A stretch of DNA of 64,000 bases from Fasciola hepatica (taxonomy: Eukaryota; Platyhelminthes; Trematoda; Plagiorchiida; Fasciolidae), in assembly GCA_948099385.1 (NCBI GenBank), contig CANUEZ040000114.1, forward strand, positions 1 through 64,000. Direction: 5' to 3'. Position 1 is the stretch's first letter. Each line of letters begins with the position of its first letter. Under the pieces are notes generated by a model. It was not told the origin of the DNA. It ran no database searches and worked only from the letters and a program-made list of their open reading frames with translations. Positions 41,282 to 54,451 of this stretch are shown here, piece by piece. The translations under genes and the position numbers were made by a program.

Positions 41282-44200
41282 CTACGAAAATGACAAGGCG
41301 ATTGGGATAAGAGCAATCTCATAATCACATTGAATCTGGTGAAGAAACCTCCAAATGAGACAATATGATCACATTCTCCGCAGGCACACTTCAGGATTAT
41401 ACATACAGATTAGCCTATTACGTTGATGCTTGACTTGAATTTCAGCGGAGGGTAGAACATTGTCCATGGTGAAAGACCTTATTCCGATTGTGAAGTGCAG
41501 GAATGTCCACACTACGTGATGAATCTCATATTATCCTTAATCTAATCTCTTACTATTCATATAGTAACCAAGCTCTGTAGGTTGTTTAACGGAATGCCTT
41601 CGTTGTACTTCAGCCCCCACAGAGAAGCCGTCCATCATGGGAGTCACTCGTTGTGCGGGAAATGCTGTGCTAAGATTCGAAGTCAGAGTCACAAGGGTGC
41701 TATATTATGTGGTGTACAAGTTGAATAAGCCGTTTAGGGCATCCAGATAGCCTTGTGATTAAGGTGTCCGACTCACGACCGTCCACCCCGGGTTCGAATC
41801 CTTGTTGGGGAACTCGTTCGATGTTCGCTGCTGGTTATGGCTAACAGCTGTACACTGATCCTATGGTTGTCAACAGTTTGAACGTTTACACTTTATGATG
41901 AATGTCATATCATTCATGGTTCACCGTTTGCCTGAAATACTGTACTTCTGACTCGGCTCGCGGTCGTGTTCTGTGTGTACATAACTGGAGGCAATTCGAA
42001 AAGAAGGTGCGACAGGAGATTGCGTTTAATTTGTAAGTTACACAATCAACCAAGTAAAAAAGTACCACGAAAAAAGTGACTAAGGCGAATTAAATGCTGA
42101 TCTCTGAGATCGGTAACTTAGGAAAATAAAACATTCATTCGTGTATGTGTGTGTATGTGTGTGTGAGAGAGAGAGAGAGACGGAATCAAAAAGTATTCGA
42201 GAAAAAGTAACTCAGGCTCGAGTTTTGGCACAATGTGTACGCTACAACGTCCCATCCGCATCCACTGTTGTTCACCTCCTTCCACTCCGAGTTGCGAATG
42301 TAGTACAATTAACAGAATCTGCTGCATTTTGCAAGAAAGATAATTTGGAGAACACAGTTGGGGGAACAAGCTCGTTTTCAGTGATTCATATTCATGCCAT
42401 TACATCACAATATATTACGACAAGTCAAAGGGTTGAACCAATTAGATAAGTGGGAAGTGATAAAAATTAGTAATGAAAACACACGAGAAAAACAGTACAC
42501 ATCCGATTTTGATTTAAGCCTAGATTGCAATTGTTTTCTTCCCACCCACCCCCTTTCATTATTAATTTGTATCACTTCCCACTTATCTAATTGGTTCAAC
42601 CCTTTAACTTGTCGTAATATATTGTGATCTAATGGCATAAGTATGAATCACTGAAAACGAGCTTGTTCGCCAAACTGTGTTCTCCAAATGTGTCCACTGG
42701 GAATTTTCCGACATTTGAAACAGAAAGATAACTGTTGACAGGTGTTTTGTACCGTCCACTAACTCTAATGAGAACTCAGTTCTGTGTCAAAATCATTTTT
42801 CGTTTTATTGGTACGGAATACGTTGTTTATATAAGTTATGCGCTCGTCATAACCAAAACCGTGCATAAAAGCTTACTGGCCTACTGATATACCTAAACAG
42901 CCCGTCTGGCTGGTTTATCTGGCTGCACCCGGATTGGTTGATTCGGCTCTGGTCGAATGTCAACCGATGACTGATCCATTGATTGCCTCACTGGCTCTGA
43001 TTGTGTTGGTGATTCTGGTCACCCAATCACGTGCTGTCTGCTTCATTGAACCAGGCAGTCTATCAACAACTTGCTAAGCGCATTCCCTCACAATAAGAGA
43101 TTTACTTCAGCCAGAATTTGTGACCCAATATTTGTGTCACATTTCGCTATTTCTATGCTACTTTATAGTCAACAGTACATGAGGAGTCACATTAAGATGG
43201 TGTCAACCTATTGGTGTTGGATGAGTAAGGCTGCATGGTCCTACCATTGGTTGAATCAATGAATGACTTGCATGTAACCGGTGCTGAGAAAATTAGTGAT
43301 TAAAAAATAAAGATGTCTTGACCACACACACGCACACATACAACATACTTAGCACTGAAGTTGCCCTAACCAGTCATCCAGGAATCACCACATGTTCGAG
43401 GATTTTTCACCTGCCGATCAATTCTGCTTGGCTTGGCCCACTCACATGTACCGATAATATGCGCCATAGAATCACTTTCGCATGTTTGTGCTTTAATAAA
43501 CGGTTTGTTTGATCCACGTCTGTTCATACTTTCGGCGCAACAGGCAAGCAGTTTAATCCAATTCCCTAACTTCCTTTCACACACATCTACTGATCTGATG
43601 TAATATTGGTACACCCATGACCGTAAAATCCCATTTCAAAGAAGACTTCTCCTATCTCTCGACAACCATCGTAGCTACACCAACTTCACAATAGAGACAG
43701 AGAACACTAAGAGGAGCATCCATTTTCCAGATTGTCGGTTGTAGGTGAACAACTCCCATACGTTAAACGGGAGTATTCGCAAAGTCCACGAATTCAACCA
43801 GTTATTCAAACTTCAATTCAGCCCGTTCACAATGTGTAGAATGTGCGCACATCTCGTCGTTAGGCAACTGCGAGTGAACAAACTGTGCAACAAAAATGCC
43901 AGGTGCAAGGCCAGCAATATCGTGCCTAAGCAGTGTGCTGAAGGACCAAAACTATCCACTGCATCTATTAAAGCAAGAACTGAGAAGAAAAATTGAATGA
44001 CATACAAGCAAAGCAAAAGACCTCGCTAACCTCCATCATTATCTTATGAAGATCGGTTGCTTCGGAGGCAATCGGGGAAGGTCTTGGCATCTATGGTATC
44101 GATATATTTCTCCGGATAGACAACACGCTGCAACGTCATCTCACAAAAACCACATACAAGACCGAAACAAGTGCATTCAGAAGATCACTTGCAAGGACTG

Positions 44201-47200
44201 TCCTCACGAGCGCGTTTCACAGATCTACAGACAGCTGACGGTCTAGATTTCAAAACACCAGAGGAGAATAAATTCAAACCGTACAGCACAATGGTCTTAT
44301 TGAAACTAACGAGTGTGATTCGGTAACCGCACTTCACGCTATAGATGTTGAAGGCACGTCAGTGACAACGACATCAGAATTGTTCCAAGTGGATTCCAAA
44401 CCTGCACTGAACACATACAAACCAAAGCAATTGCAAAGCTTCAAACGGCGATGCACACACGGTTATCATCGTAGACTTTGGACATTTACAACCCCAGTTC
44501 AACTCCCGCCACTGTTGCTCACTTGATCATTTGTCAGCCTTTCAATGACAGCGGCCTCCTCGCAAAAATGTTGCATTTTGTCATTCAATAAAATGAAGAA
44601 AGTAAGACCAAATACTAAAAACAAGCATTGACCAAAATGATGAGGCAGAGATTTCAAGCACTTGAACGGCGGTAACATCACTGATGAGTCAAATCCCAAA
44701 AGATCAAAATACCTTGTTCATATCAAATGGCAACGCAGTCAAAGAACCGGATAGTTAGAACGGAGGTTCAGTTCCATCCTTTGCTATACACACAAATACA
44801 AACACAAATGCACCGCCTAACACTTAAATGCTCTAAATGGCCATCCCAAAATCACTCGACTGTAAACCCACCCTGAGAAAGGTTATCAGCGGTAACCGAA
44901 ACATCGACCCTACCAACAACTTCGAGTTACTGACTGTTGAAAACTCATAACATATCATCGTTTAAAACCGTGGAGTAAGTGCCATCTTTTTCGTCCATAT
45001 ATACCTCAAAAACGATTGTCTACCTGGAAAGAGACAAACTTACGGTCAACTTGTTTCGGGAGAGCAAATCCGTCACCGAAGATGACCCAGTCGATGAACC
45101 CAAGAGTCGGAGCTGTTCATCCGACCGGTGACGCATATCCAACCGTGGACGACCCATAGATGGACCCAGGGCTCGATTCGGACGATTGGCGCTTGTCAGT
45201 CGCGGAGTGGTCGGCACCGAACGCGCTGGAGAGCTCTGGGGGGAGCACACATTAGGATCGGCAGGACGGGGTGACATGTTGATTAATTGTCTCGTCTCGA
45301 TTAGGACTTCGAGACTAGGCGGCTTGACGAACACAATCAGCGGTTTTAAAGTTGCTGTGCGTATCTGTGGGAGGTTCTGGGGAGATTGTGCAGAAGACAG
45401 TCATTGCGTCTTTTCTCACGTAATTTCAAAGGTATTGCAGCAACAGAAACACTAGAAATTTGCAAGCCTCTTAAAACTGTGCCCAGATATTTTTCGGACC
45501 TTACTTGACAGTGACATTTTAGACAAAGTGCTTTCGTCTATACGAAAAGCACTATCAATCTTTGCAATCTTGGCAACTTAATAGATACTTCAGCAGAACC
45601 AAAGGGCAGTTGGGTATACACGTTGTCGAACACACCCTTAATGATGTAGACAATGGAATATTTGCTTAATTGTTTCACATCCGAAAGTCCACACCAGCAG
45701 CCGGAATCAACCACCAGCGACCTTCTGCCCGACGAGCACTCGTTCTATCAACCGATCTATCCCAACGTGGCAAATCGAGTGCGAAAAACGCCGGTGATGT
45801 GCAATCACTATCCCAACGATACACATGAATCGTTCTGGTTTTAATCACTGGACCAGCTTCGTCGGTCACTCCTGAATGGGACGAACAACACACAAAAGAC
45901 ATTTTAGTGTATTTGAGGGATTCATTGATGGTAGGAGAAACCATCAATAAATTCAACAAACGCACCCCGAAATGGTTAGAAAAAATCATCCACGACGTTC
46001 CCGATATACACGATAAAAAACACCCAAGTGAGATGGGTCACACGGTCAACCCACTTGATGCGTTCCTGTGGTTTGTTGACTCAAGTTGGATTAAACGTAG
46101 CGCAGCCCGTGGACACTGAAAATAATAATATTCGCCCCAATTCTGTGCACCAAAAAACGATAGGTGACTGACTTCCAGCTAGCATGGTGGCAGTTCTCAC
46201 AGTTCTCCACCTTTCCGGTCCCTGCTCAACGTGCTTTTGGACATTCAACCTCATTATGATCTCACTTCCTGTTGTAAATTGCTCAATGCCCTTGTTTTTC
46301 GTTAGTCAACGACCAGACTGATTTTCAATCGTGGACACATTCCTATGACTTCTCTCTAGTTATGGAAGGCATTAGTGCTGAATCACCCATACCAGTTGTC
46401 TTACCTGATATAATTTTATACCCTGAAGTCGCAAAATGTAACATTGGGGATGCATTCGAGATTTATGTGCACAAGACAACTGGCACATGCACACGGTGTC
46501 TTCCTGGAAAGCTTCGCATCCATTTGCTCTTCAAGAATTGATGCATGCAGAGGCATTCACGGCATTTATCGCCTCGGATGTGCCGGGTTCGGCTCAAGCA
46601 GTCACATGCGTAGTCCGATGGTCTTGCATACACACGCACGGTCCGCGGACCATTGATCCATATCCGGCACAAACATAGGCACATGCATGTACACACGCAT
46701 ACAGAATTCGCGTGCCAGTCTTGCACCATCCCGGACTGCGTCGACCAAACATATATTGCCACTTGTCTTACGAATTTCCGTGGTCCGATCCAATCGTATG
46801 CTTGGTACGTGTATCCACCTGCATACGACTCTGCCTCATGTACTTACCTAATTGCGTTTCTCTCTGTGTTTGTGTTCGCACCTGTTGTAAGCTAATGCTG
46901 AATGGAAATTCGTCCGTACACCCATGCTTACGTTTGGCCTACCGATTACGAGACATGACAGCCCACACCATAAATGTTTTGCAGTACTACACTTTTTCCT
47001 ATCACGCTGTACCCGAAATCCGCAAGATCATAGATGGGATCCACAATCCTTTGGCCAAGGCACATAAACCTTTCAAACACGACCCACAGTCATTTAGCCT
47101 TCACGCATAACCTTTAGCCAGATCAAAAGTATCGGAATATTATAGCAAGAAATATTGGAATATTTTCTTTTACAAAGATTGGTGTTGGAAAGCTGGCTGA

Positions 47201-50200
47201 ACAAATAACAATGTGACCATCGTACTCTTCGCAGTTGACCGTGGTAATGTTATCAAATGCTGCACCGCAAATTGCTTGGTGAAGGTTTCAATGATGCGCC
47301 CAAATAGTCGAGCCATGTGACACAGCCCGTATGGCTGTTGCATTTTTAACTAACAGCATTAGTGTCAACCGTTGCAACATAAATTAGCTGATGATATTGA
47401 TGGGAGTGTACTTACGACACCTGTATGCATTATCCTCGAACTGTCATTGTATCCACTTAATTAGACGGTTAAGGAACCAGTCCTTGATTTTTTCATTACA
47501 TTGAGTCCTGATCCTTGTCAGCGACTTTCGATGCAAAACAAAGTACCGTTTGTTACATTGCGGGTTTCTACTTCCAGGACTGTTTGTTTGTGACATTTTA
47601 CCCTTGCACGGAGAGACTCGTTGTCGATTGCTTGACATTTCGTTCGGAGGCAGTGGGGCAATAGAATCACATCTCGACCGTTTGCGGGGGTATTCGCTGT
47701 ACTTTACCTGGCACTGTACGCATTATCCCTTAACAATACGGACAGTGGTAATATGGATGGGAAGAAGAGGTTTTATTTTTTCACCAGCGCGGAAGACTGA
47801 CGGAGAATAATTGAATGTGTATGAGGAGATGATTTGAAGTACGTTCCCAAACACCTCAATAACAACATCAAAACATGTCGTGCTATTCCTATTGCACCTA
47901 CGGATCGGGAACAGCATTCACTCTTGGGTCCTACAAGACGAAGTTCAACGAAGAGTTTATCAGGCATCTGTATGAGGTGGTGGATGAAAACCCAAAAAAC
48001 ACATTGAGATGCTCGCAAAAGAGAGTGGAGAAAGATTTCCCAAGCCAAACAGTTGGCAAGCGATCCACGCATCGATTGCTGGATGGGCATCACTGTTCGG
48101 TTAATATGACTACAACCAGTGGAACGAAACTCAGACACAGTCAAATCTAATCGAGCAGAACATGTCGATTGGCTACAACGAACAGTTACTGCAACTATGA
48201 GGCCGTATATTAAAGAAAGCAAATACACTATGTGGTGTTGTCGTAGCTATAGGTGCTCAAAAGTAATAAAGCGATCCGAAGTCTAACATCAAGTAAAGCA
48301 CCTAACTTGAACCTATTAGCATGTTTATCTGTAGCCGATATCTTGAAGTTTGAATATCATACAAAGATTACAAGCCATTTGTCTAATAATTTTCTCTCAT
48401 GTTGCTCACCTTCTATTGTTACTAAGGTAGTTGAAGTTCCAGTAGTATTCATCTTCGACAATGCACCCGTTCATTAGAGAGGGATATGGATGCATAATTA
48501 CATACTAATAATCAAATATTTTTTCTCTCACCGTATGGTCCATTTTACAACCCGCTGGGAAAGGCACTCAGTAAATTCAAACGTAAGATTTTTACTACGT
48601 TCATTTCTTTGGGTTCTTTAGTGCATTAAAAATTAGTTCATTGAAAATATAACAGTCTTGCGGGCTGTGTCACATGGTTCGACTATATGGGCACATCATT
48701 GAAACCTTCACCAAGCAATTTGCGGTGCAGCATTTGATAACATCACCACGATCAACTGTCAAGAATACATTGTTATTTGTTCAGCCAGCTTTCCAACACC
48801 AATCTTTGTAAAAGAAAATATTCCAATATTTCTTGCTATAATGTTCCGATACTTTTGATCTGATTAGTTTGTAGAAATATGGCTAAAGGTTGTGCGTGAA
48901 GGCTAAAGGATTGTGGATGGTGGCTAAAGAAATGCGGGTCTCAGCTCAAGCTTGATGGGAAAAATATGTAGTCTTTCTTCACGTTAAGGTTATTTTTTCA
49001 TCTTCATATGTAACAGTACAAGTTCTTTTTTACTGTAAACTTCATCCCGTTAACCTTCGAGGCTCTGAAACATGACCCCATCGATCACATGAGGCACGAG
49101 AGATTATTCGCATTTGAACACTGATGTCTTCGCAACCTCATTCCAATATGGCGGGCGTACCGTTCCAGCAATGTTGAGGTTAGGCGATGGGTATTAAATA
49201 CATAAGGCAAATCATTGTATCAAACGCTAAAGTCCACCAGACTAGGGCGGTTAAGGTATGTATTGCGCATATCCACTGACAGACTACCTCAGGGTCCATT
49301 GTTTGCTGAGGCCGGTAATGGTTGGGACGGTAGGTGAGGCTGGTCAGGTCATGACAAACAGCAAAGGCATGAAAAACCTGACCAGTGGGCTTGAATGGTG
49401 TTGCGTTTGGGCTGTACAGTCACGTGCTCACACACGCACCCTTGATCCACATCCCGTCCAATCATTGACAGAAGCCTGAAATCGTGCACACACGCACACA
49501 GTTGACATTTGTCGTGTTTCGCCCAATCAGATCGTACCACGTGTTGCGCCACCTTTCGTAGCCTAATCCGATTGTACGATTGCCTTGTACTTTCGATCGC
49601 ATACTTCACTCACTCACACACTTGCACATGTTTTTTTGCATTTTGACCTGCCTGCCTGTACTGGGGCTTGCCACACGCTGCTGCTGAATGCACTCTCACC
49701 CGCTCAAAAGTGCCTTCCTTCGACGCACTGAATTCGGTACACAACAGATGGGGTCCAAGACATCCATCCGTCTCAGTGGTTAAAGGGATTTGCGGGCATG
49801 ACTAAGTGTCGCGACCAGTGGCCCTTTTGTGTTCACACATATTCCCCTATACTTGGTATTGTCGTCTTACCTACCATTCACCTATTTCCTACTCTTCATT
49901 ATTGTGATCTCCAAGTGAAGACGTCCCCGTTGAGAGACGGAAACCAGAACGGCTGTGGCTGGTGCATGGACATCGTGGTTGTCCAAATTGAACTGAGCTG
50001 TCTGACCCATGGTCAGTTGTCAGAGCTCGTTGCATGCCAATATGACTTAGAAAGGTTTTGTAGCATATCAGCTTTCCTACCGATCACTTAGGAAGTAATC
50101 CTCTGTTTTATTGTGCAAATCTATTTTCCTGAGTATTAACTCAAAATTGTGAACAAATGTCTTTACGATAAATATATGAATTTTGACAACTATTTCCATT

Positions 50201-53200
50201 TTAACAACATAAACCACCTCTTTTACCGTGTCATCAATCGTCAGCCTTAGAAACCTCCCCAAAACATGAAGACACCAGTTAAGCGTAGACGTTTCATACC
50301 GAACTGTCTAGCCGACCCGTCCCCAGATCACACGTACGACCGATTATGCATGGACGGTAACTATAATAAGATAAAGCAAGTCACTGGGAAACAAAGAGAC
50401 ATACACGATAGTCTGCTTCGAACACAGCGACCTGGCCAGCTTGAATGATTTCCAGGACAGCATCCAAACAAAGTCCGGTCATTTCGTCCTTGATTCCACC
50501 AGACTGATCGATAAGACTGAGTGAGAGAGGAAGAGTGTGGAGAACAAAGTTATAATTTAATCGCCCTCCGGTCAGTTTTTATACTCAGAATTTTTTACGC
50601 ATCGAGTAACTTGGGCTTAACGGGTGTTTACAAAACCTTCGCTGGACTATCAGGTGGAAAATCGTGCTCAAATGAAGTTGGCATTGTTTTGATTCATTCC
50701 GCTAGCTTTGGAAAGAAGAATTTCCTGTCTTCAAATCATCTCGGTTTATTGGCTCACACGGCATTGTTTATATAGGAAGAAATAATCCCTATCTCCAATC
50801 TTTGTAACACAGATCAATTGGTTCAAACTAGTACTGGACTGCCTCTCATATGATTGGTTGATAGTTGATACGGCTAGCATCGCTTGACGGGGATCCTTTC
50901 TCGTCCTATCGATCCCGCTGTTCTGTCGATCGCGAATTTGTTGGCTCAAGCACTGATCTGGATTCTGGACAGGTGCTGACATGCTGTCTGTGTGACTATG
51001 CCGTCTATCAAGCAAGGCATCAAGCCATTCCATTACATGCATTTCAACCGTGATATTGGAACATTGTTTGGTACTTTTATTGCGATTATTTACAAAAGCC
51101 ATGGTTTACTAGTTGAGCTAAAACATTATGGTATTCGTGTGACATAAATGGTCAACAGATTCCCAAATAAAAAACCAAGGGAGTAATATAGTGCACGAAA
51201 TGCTAATAAACTCATCCTGATTTTCTCTGTTTCTCTATGATTAATTTTGATCCAAACCACTTAGAGTGACCAAATTTGGAAAGCTGGTATGTCAGCCCAG
51301 TAATATACCAAATATGCACACGGATTCTATGCATGAAACAGGGAGTTCGATTTATGCCAAAAATATCCCTAAGATGGTGCGAATTGCTATGAAACCGACC
51401 CCTAAACACAACAAAAACAACCACATGGTTACGAAAAACAGTAACCATTATTGCTGATGACTGGAACACAACACCCAGACACACTTCCAATTATATTTCA
51501 AAAGGTCTTTAGTTATATAGTATCCCATTCATGGAGGATGGCGGATATCAACTAATACAAAGTGCCGAATACTCTTTTATCCACGTAGATTCGCCTCACT
51601 AACAGACCCCGGATATTTTCAACTGGATTCAAATCTGCACCGTGAGTAGGCCAGTCCTTGGTCTTCATGTTTCGGTGCTGTAGACTCTGGTGAGGTTGGC
51701 TGTATGAAGGCGTTGTCATGCTGACATTCTGTGGCATTCGCATAACTAGTTATCAAACATTACTTTCGTATTACCCTGTTTGTCATGATACTTTTATTCA
51801 GCTTACATTTAATCGACAGATCAATATCGTCCAGCTTGTTGTGTTTTGATTGGTCTTCAGTTGGCCAATCATGTTCTTCATGTATCGTGCCAAGGTTTTA
51901 TGTGTCAGGCGGCATATATACGTTTTGAATTTCCGATAAACCGTTGATCGACTCCGTTGTCGTTCTGATTTATGAGTCATCGGCTTTAACAGTGGTCCTC
52001 AGTCAACTTCCCGGAACAAGTCGGAGTAAAAATTCATTCATTATTCTAATGCATGAGTCAGCAGTCTGCTTCCCTTCCAAGGCTACTAGCTGGGACTTTC
52101 TATCTTCAAAAAACCAAAAACCAAACCATTACAGAGCCATCACCGATGACTGTGGTTCAGCTTGCTTTTCGTGAAGTCATGCCAGTAACATTCATTATTC
52201 CATCAAGAGCGTCGAAAATAAACGTTTTATAATCAGTAAACATCTAATTAATCCATTAGGCACTCAAGGTGATGTGATTTCTGACACATTCATCTAGATC
52301 TTCAAAATGGCGTTCAGTCAACCAAGGCATTGATCTCATCTTTCTGTGCCGCAGATCTGATGCAGTGTCGGGGTGGTCGTGGACGTCGAACACTCACGTT
52401 CAGTTTCAGGGACTTCTGCATCTCCGATGCACTCACCAGTTGGTTCGAATCATCGTGCAAGAGTGTTATCATGACCTGGTCGGAGGTTCTTCCTCGAATT
52501 CCACATGTTTCCTTAATGACGCAAAGACTGAGACCCTTCAAAAAGCAACCAATAACTAATATAGGTCTGGAAATTTGGAAATTTACACATACTGATCCCC
52601 GAGTCTTTGTGTGCCATTAGCTTTCCCTATTCTGGTTCGGACAGCTTTGAACCTCAAGCCATCTCTCTATTTTCAGAAATGAGAGGCAACTGTTTCCTAT
52701 CAGAGTGTATAAACTGAGTCATGGATCACATTTGACATGAGCAATGTTCAACAACACATTCCTGAGTATCAAAAATGAGGCATTTCCAAACAAGGTCGTT
52801 GCATTCGCAGGCCAATTCCACGTTTTTGCCATTCCTTCCAGGAGTGGGTTTAATAGTATTTGGCACCCTCTAAGGAAAATTTTCTGGCATAAATCGAAAT
52901 TTATTTTTCATGTTTAAAATCCGTGTGCATATTTGGTATAGTAATGCGCTAACACACTAGCATTCCAAACTTGGTCACTCCAAGTAATTTAGATCAAAAT
53001 TAATCACAGAAAAACAGAGAAAACGACTTCGTACATTGTATATAAATGTACATCGCAATTGTTATCTGTTCACTGGTAAATCTCGTCCTTCTCTGAGCCC
53101 TAATCTGCTGGCTAAATAGTAGAACTGTAGTATGTTCGCAACTTTAAAAATAAAAGCACTAATAACAAGTGGGCTGTAAACTCGCCACCGAATCATCATA

Positions 53201-54395
53201 ACTGACCTGTCCGCGTCCAAAAACGTGTGGAATTCGTCCCGAGTCACGAACAAATAATCCACACCGTGAATCTCACCGGGGCGTGGATCTCGAGTAGTAA
53301 CTGTGTGATGGATGAAAACGAAGTTCGAACGTCAATTTGGCAAATTGTCCAGCAGTCTTGTTTGCGGGTTGGCAAACACTGGTTCAGTTTAGTGCTAATT
53401 GCTGCAGTAATATTCTCTAGACCCAAGTCCTATCAAATTATTGTTGTACCTCAAAATTTGTGAAATGCATTACCTCTTTAACCTTGGTTGCTTGCTCAAA
53501 GATTCAGCAAAGGCGGAAACACATAGGTTAATTCTCAGTACCCAGAATCAGGAATAAGGGATATCACACGGTCTTCTCTAAAGCTAATGTAACACACGGG
53601 TTTCTGACTCTACTCAATCCAAGTTTCTTTCGGAATCATCATAGATACGAGGTGGGGGAATACTACTGGATAACTAATTAGGGGTTTCATTACAAAAGCA
53701 ACTTACTCCGAATTGGTTCTCGAAAATGCTCCGGATCGGTGTTGATCAACTGTTGAACCAACTCAGTTTTTCCAACGCCGGAGGGTCCTGTTAGGCATGA
53801 AAAGTCCAGGTTAAATGACTTGGCTGTTGTAAATGGACGAATCCGCAACATAATGCTTCATGATGGTTGCGATTTATATTGCCTAATGCTGTGAAATGAT
53901 TTTCTCAGTCAACAAAACTTCAGGATAATCACTACATACAGGCTTTCGCAGGATTGCAAGTGGTACGACATACCTCCTGGCACATGTACACCGCAGACTT
54001 CACACCGGACACACACACACACACACACACCTATAGTCGCACGTATGGTTGGGAGCATTCCATTGTGCCCAGTGTATTCCACCCTATCACATGACTGATG
54101 ACCCTGGAATGTATTTGAACTTGCCTTGTGACTTTGGCTGTGCTAGATGGCGTTATCTCTGTTTAATCATATAGGGGAATGCCTTGTCTTCTTTCACACT
54201 CACAACCACCGATTCAAGAAAACAGGCTGTTCAATTCCGGACCATATAAACCGGAGCCCGACTAACAGAGCTGTACAGTGCCTCCAGGAGTTCTCAACTG
54301 TGAGTGGAGCGTTGAAGTTGCTAGATAACACACAAATGGGTCTCGCATCAAATATTAATGCATCCCCATCCACCATCGTACACACACACATTATT

Positions 54396-54451
<56 letters not shown>

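Noticed and set aside
41735..41820. Possible functional tRNA gene (also 63087-63165, 19620-19690)
   Set aside because: A and B boxes are present but the acceptor and anticodon stems do not close convincingly, and similar segments recur with shared tails, so these are SINE heads.
42853..43077. 74-codon open + frame with a hydrophobic stretch LIASLALIVLVILV
   Set aside because: No start Met near its beginning, no splice sites that fit a neighbour, and antisense within a MAGUK intron; chance or old repeat.
44670..44715. CTGATGAGTC followed by ATCAAAAT, reminiscent of a schistosome SINE hammerhead ribozyme
   Set aside because: The CGAAAC half of the core is missing and stem II does not form; not a ribozyme as it stands.
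52330..52620. 96-codon + frame
   Set aside because: It is the opposite strand of the Tc1 transposase remnant.
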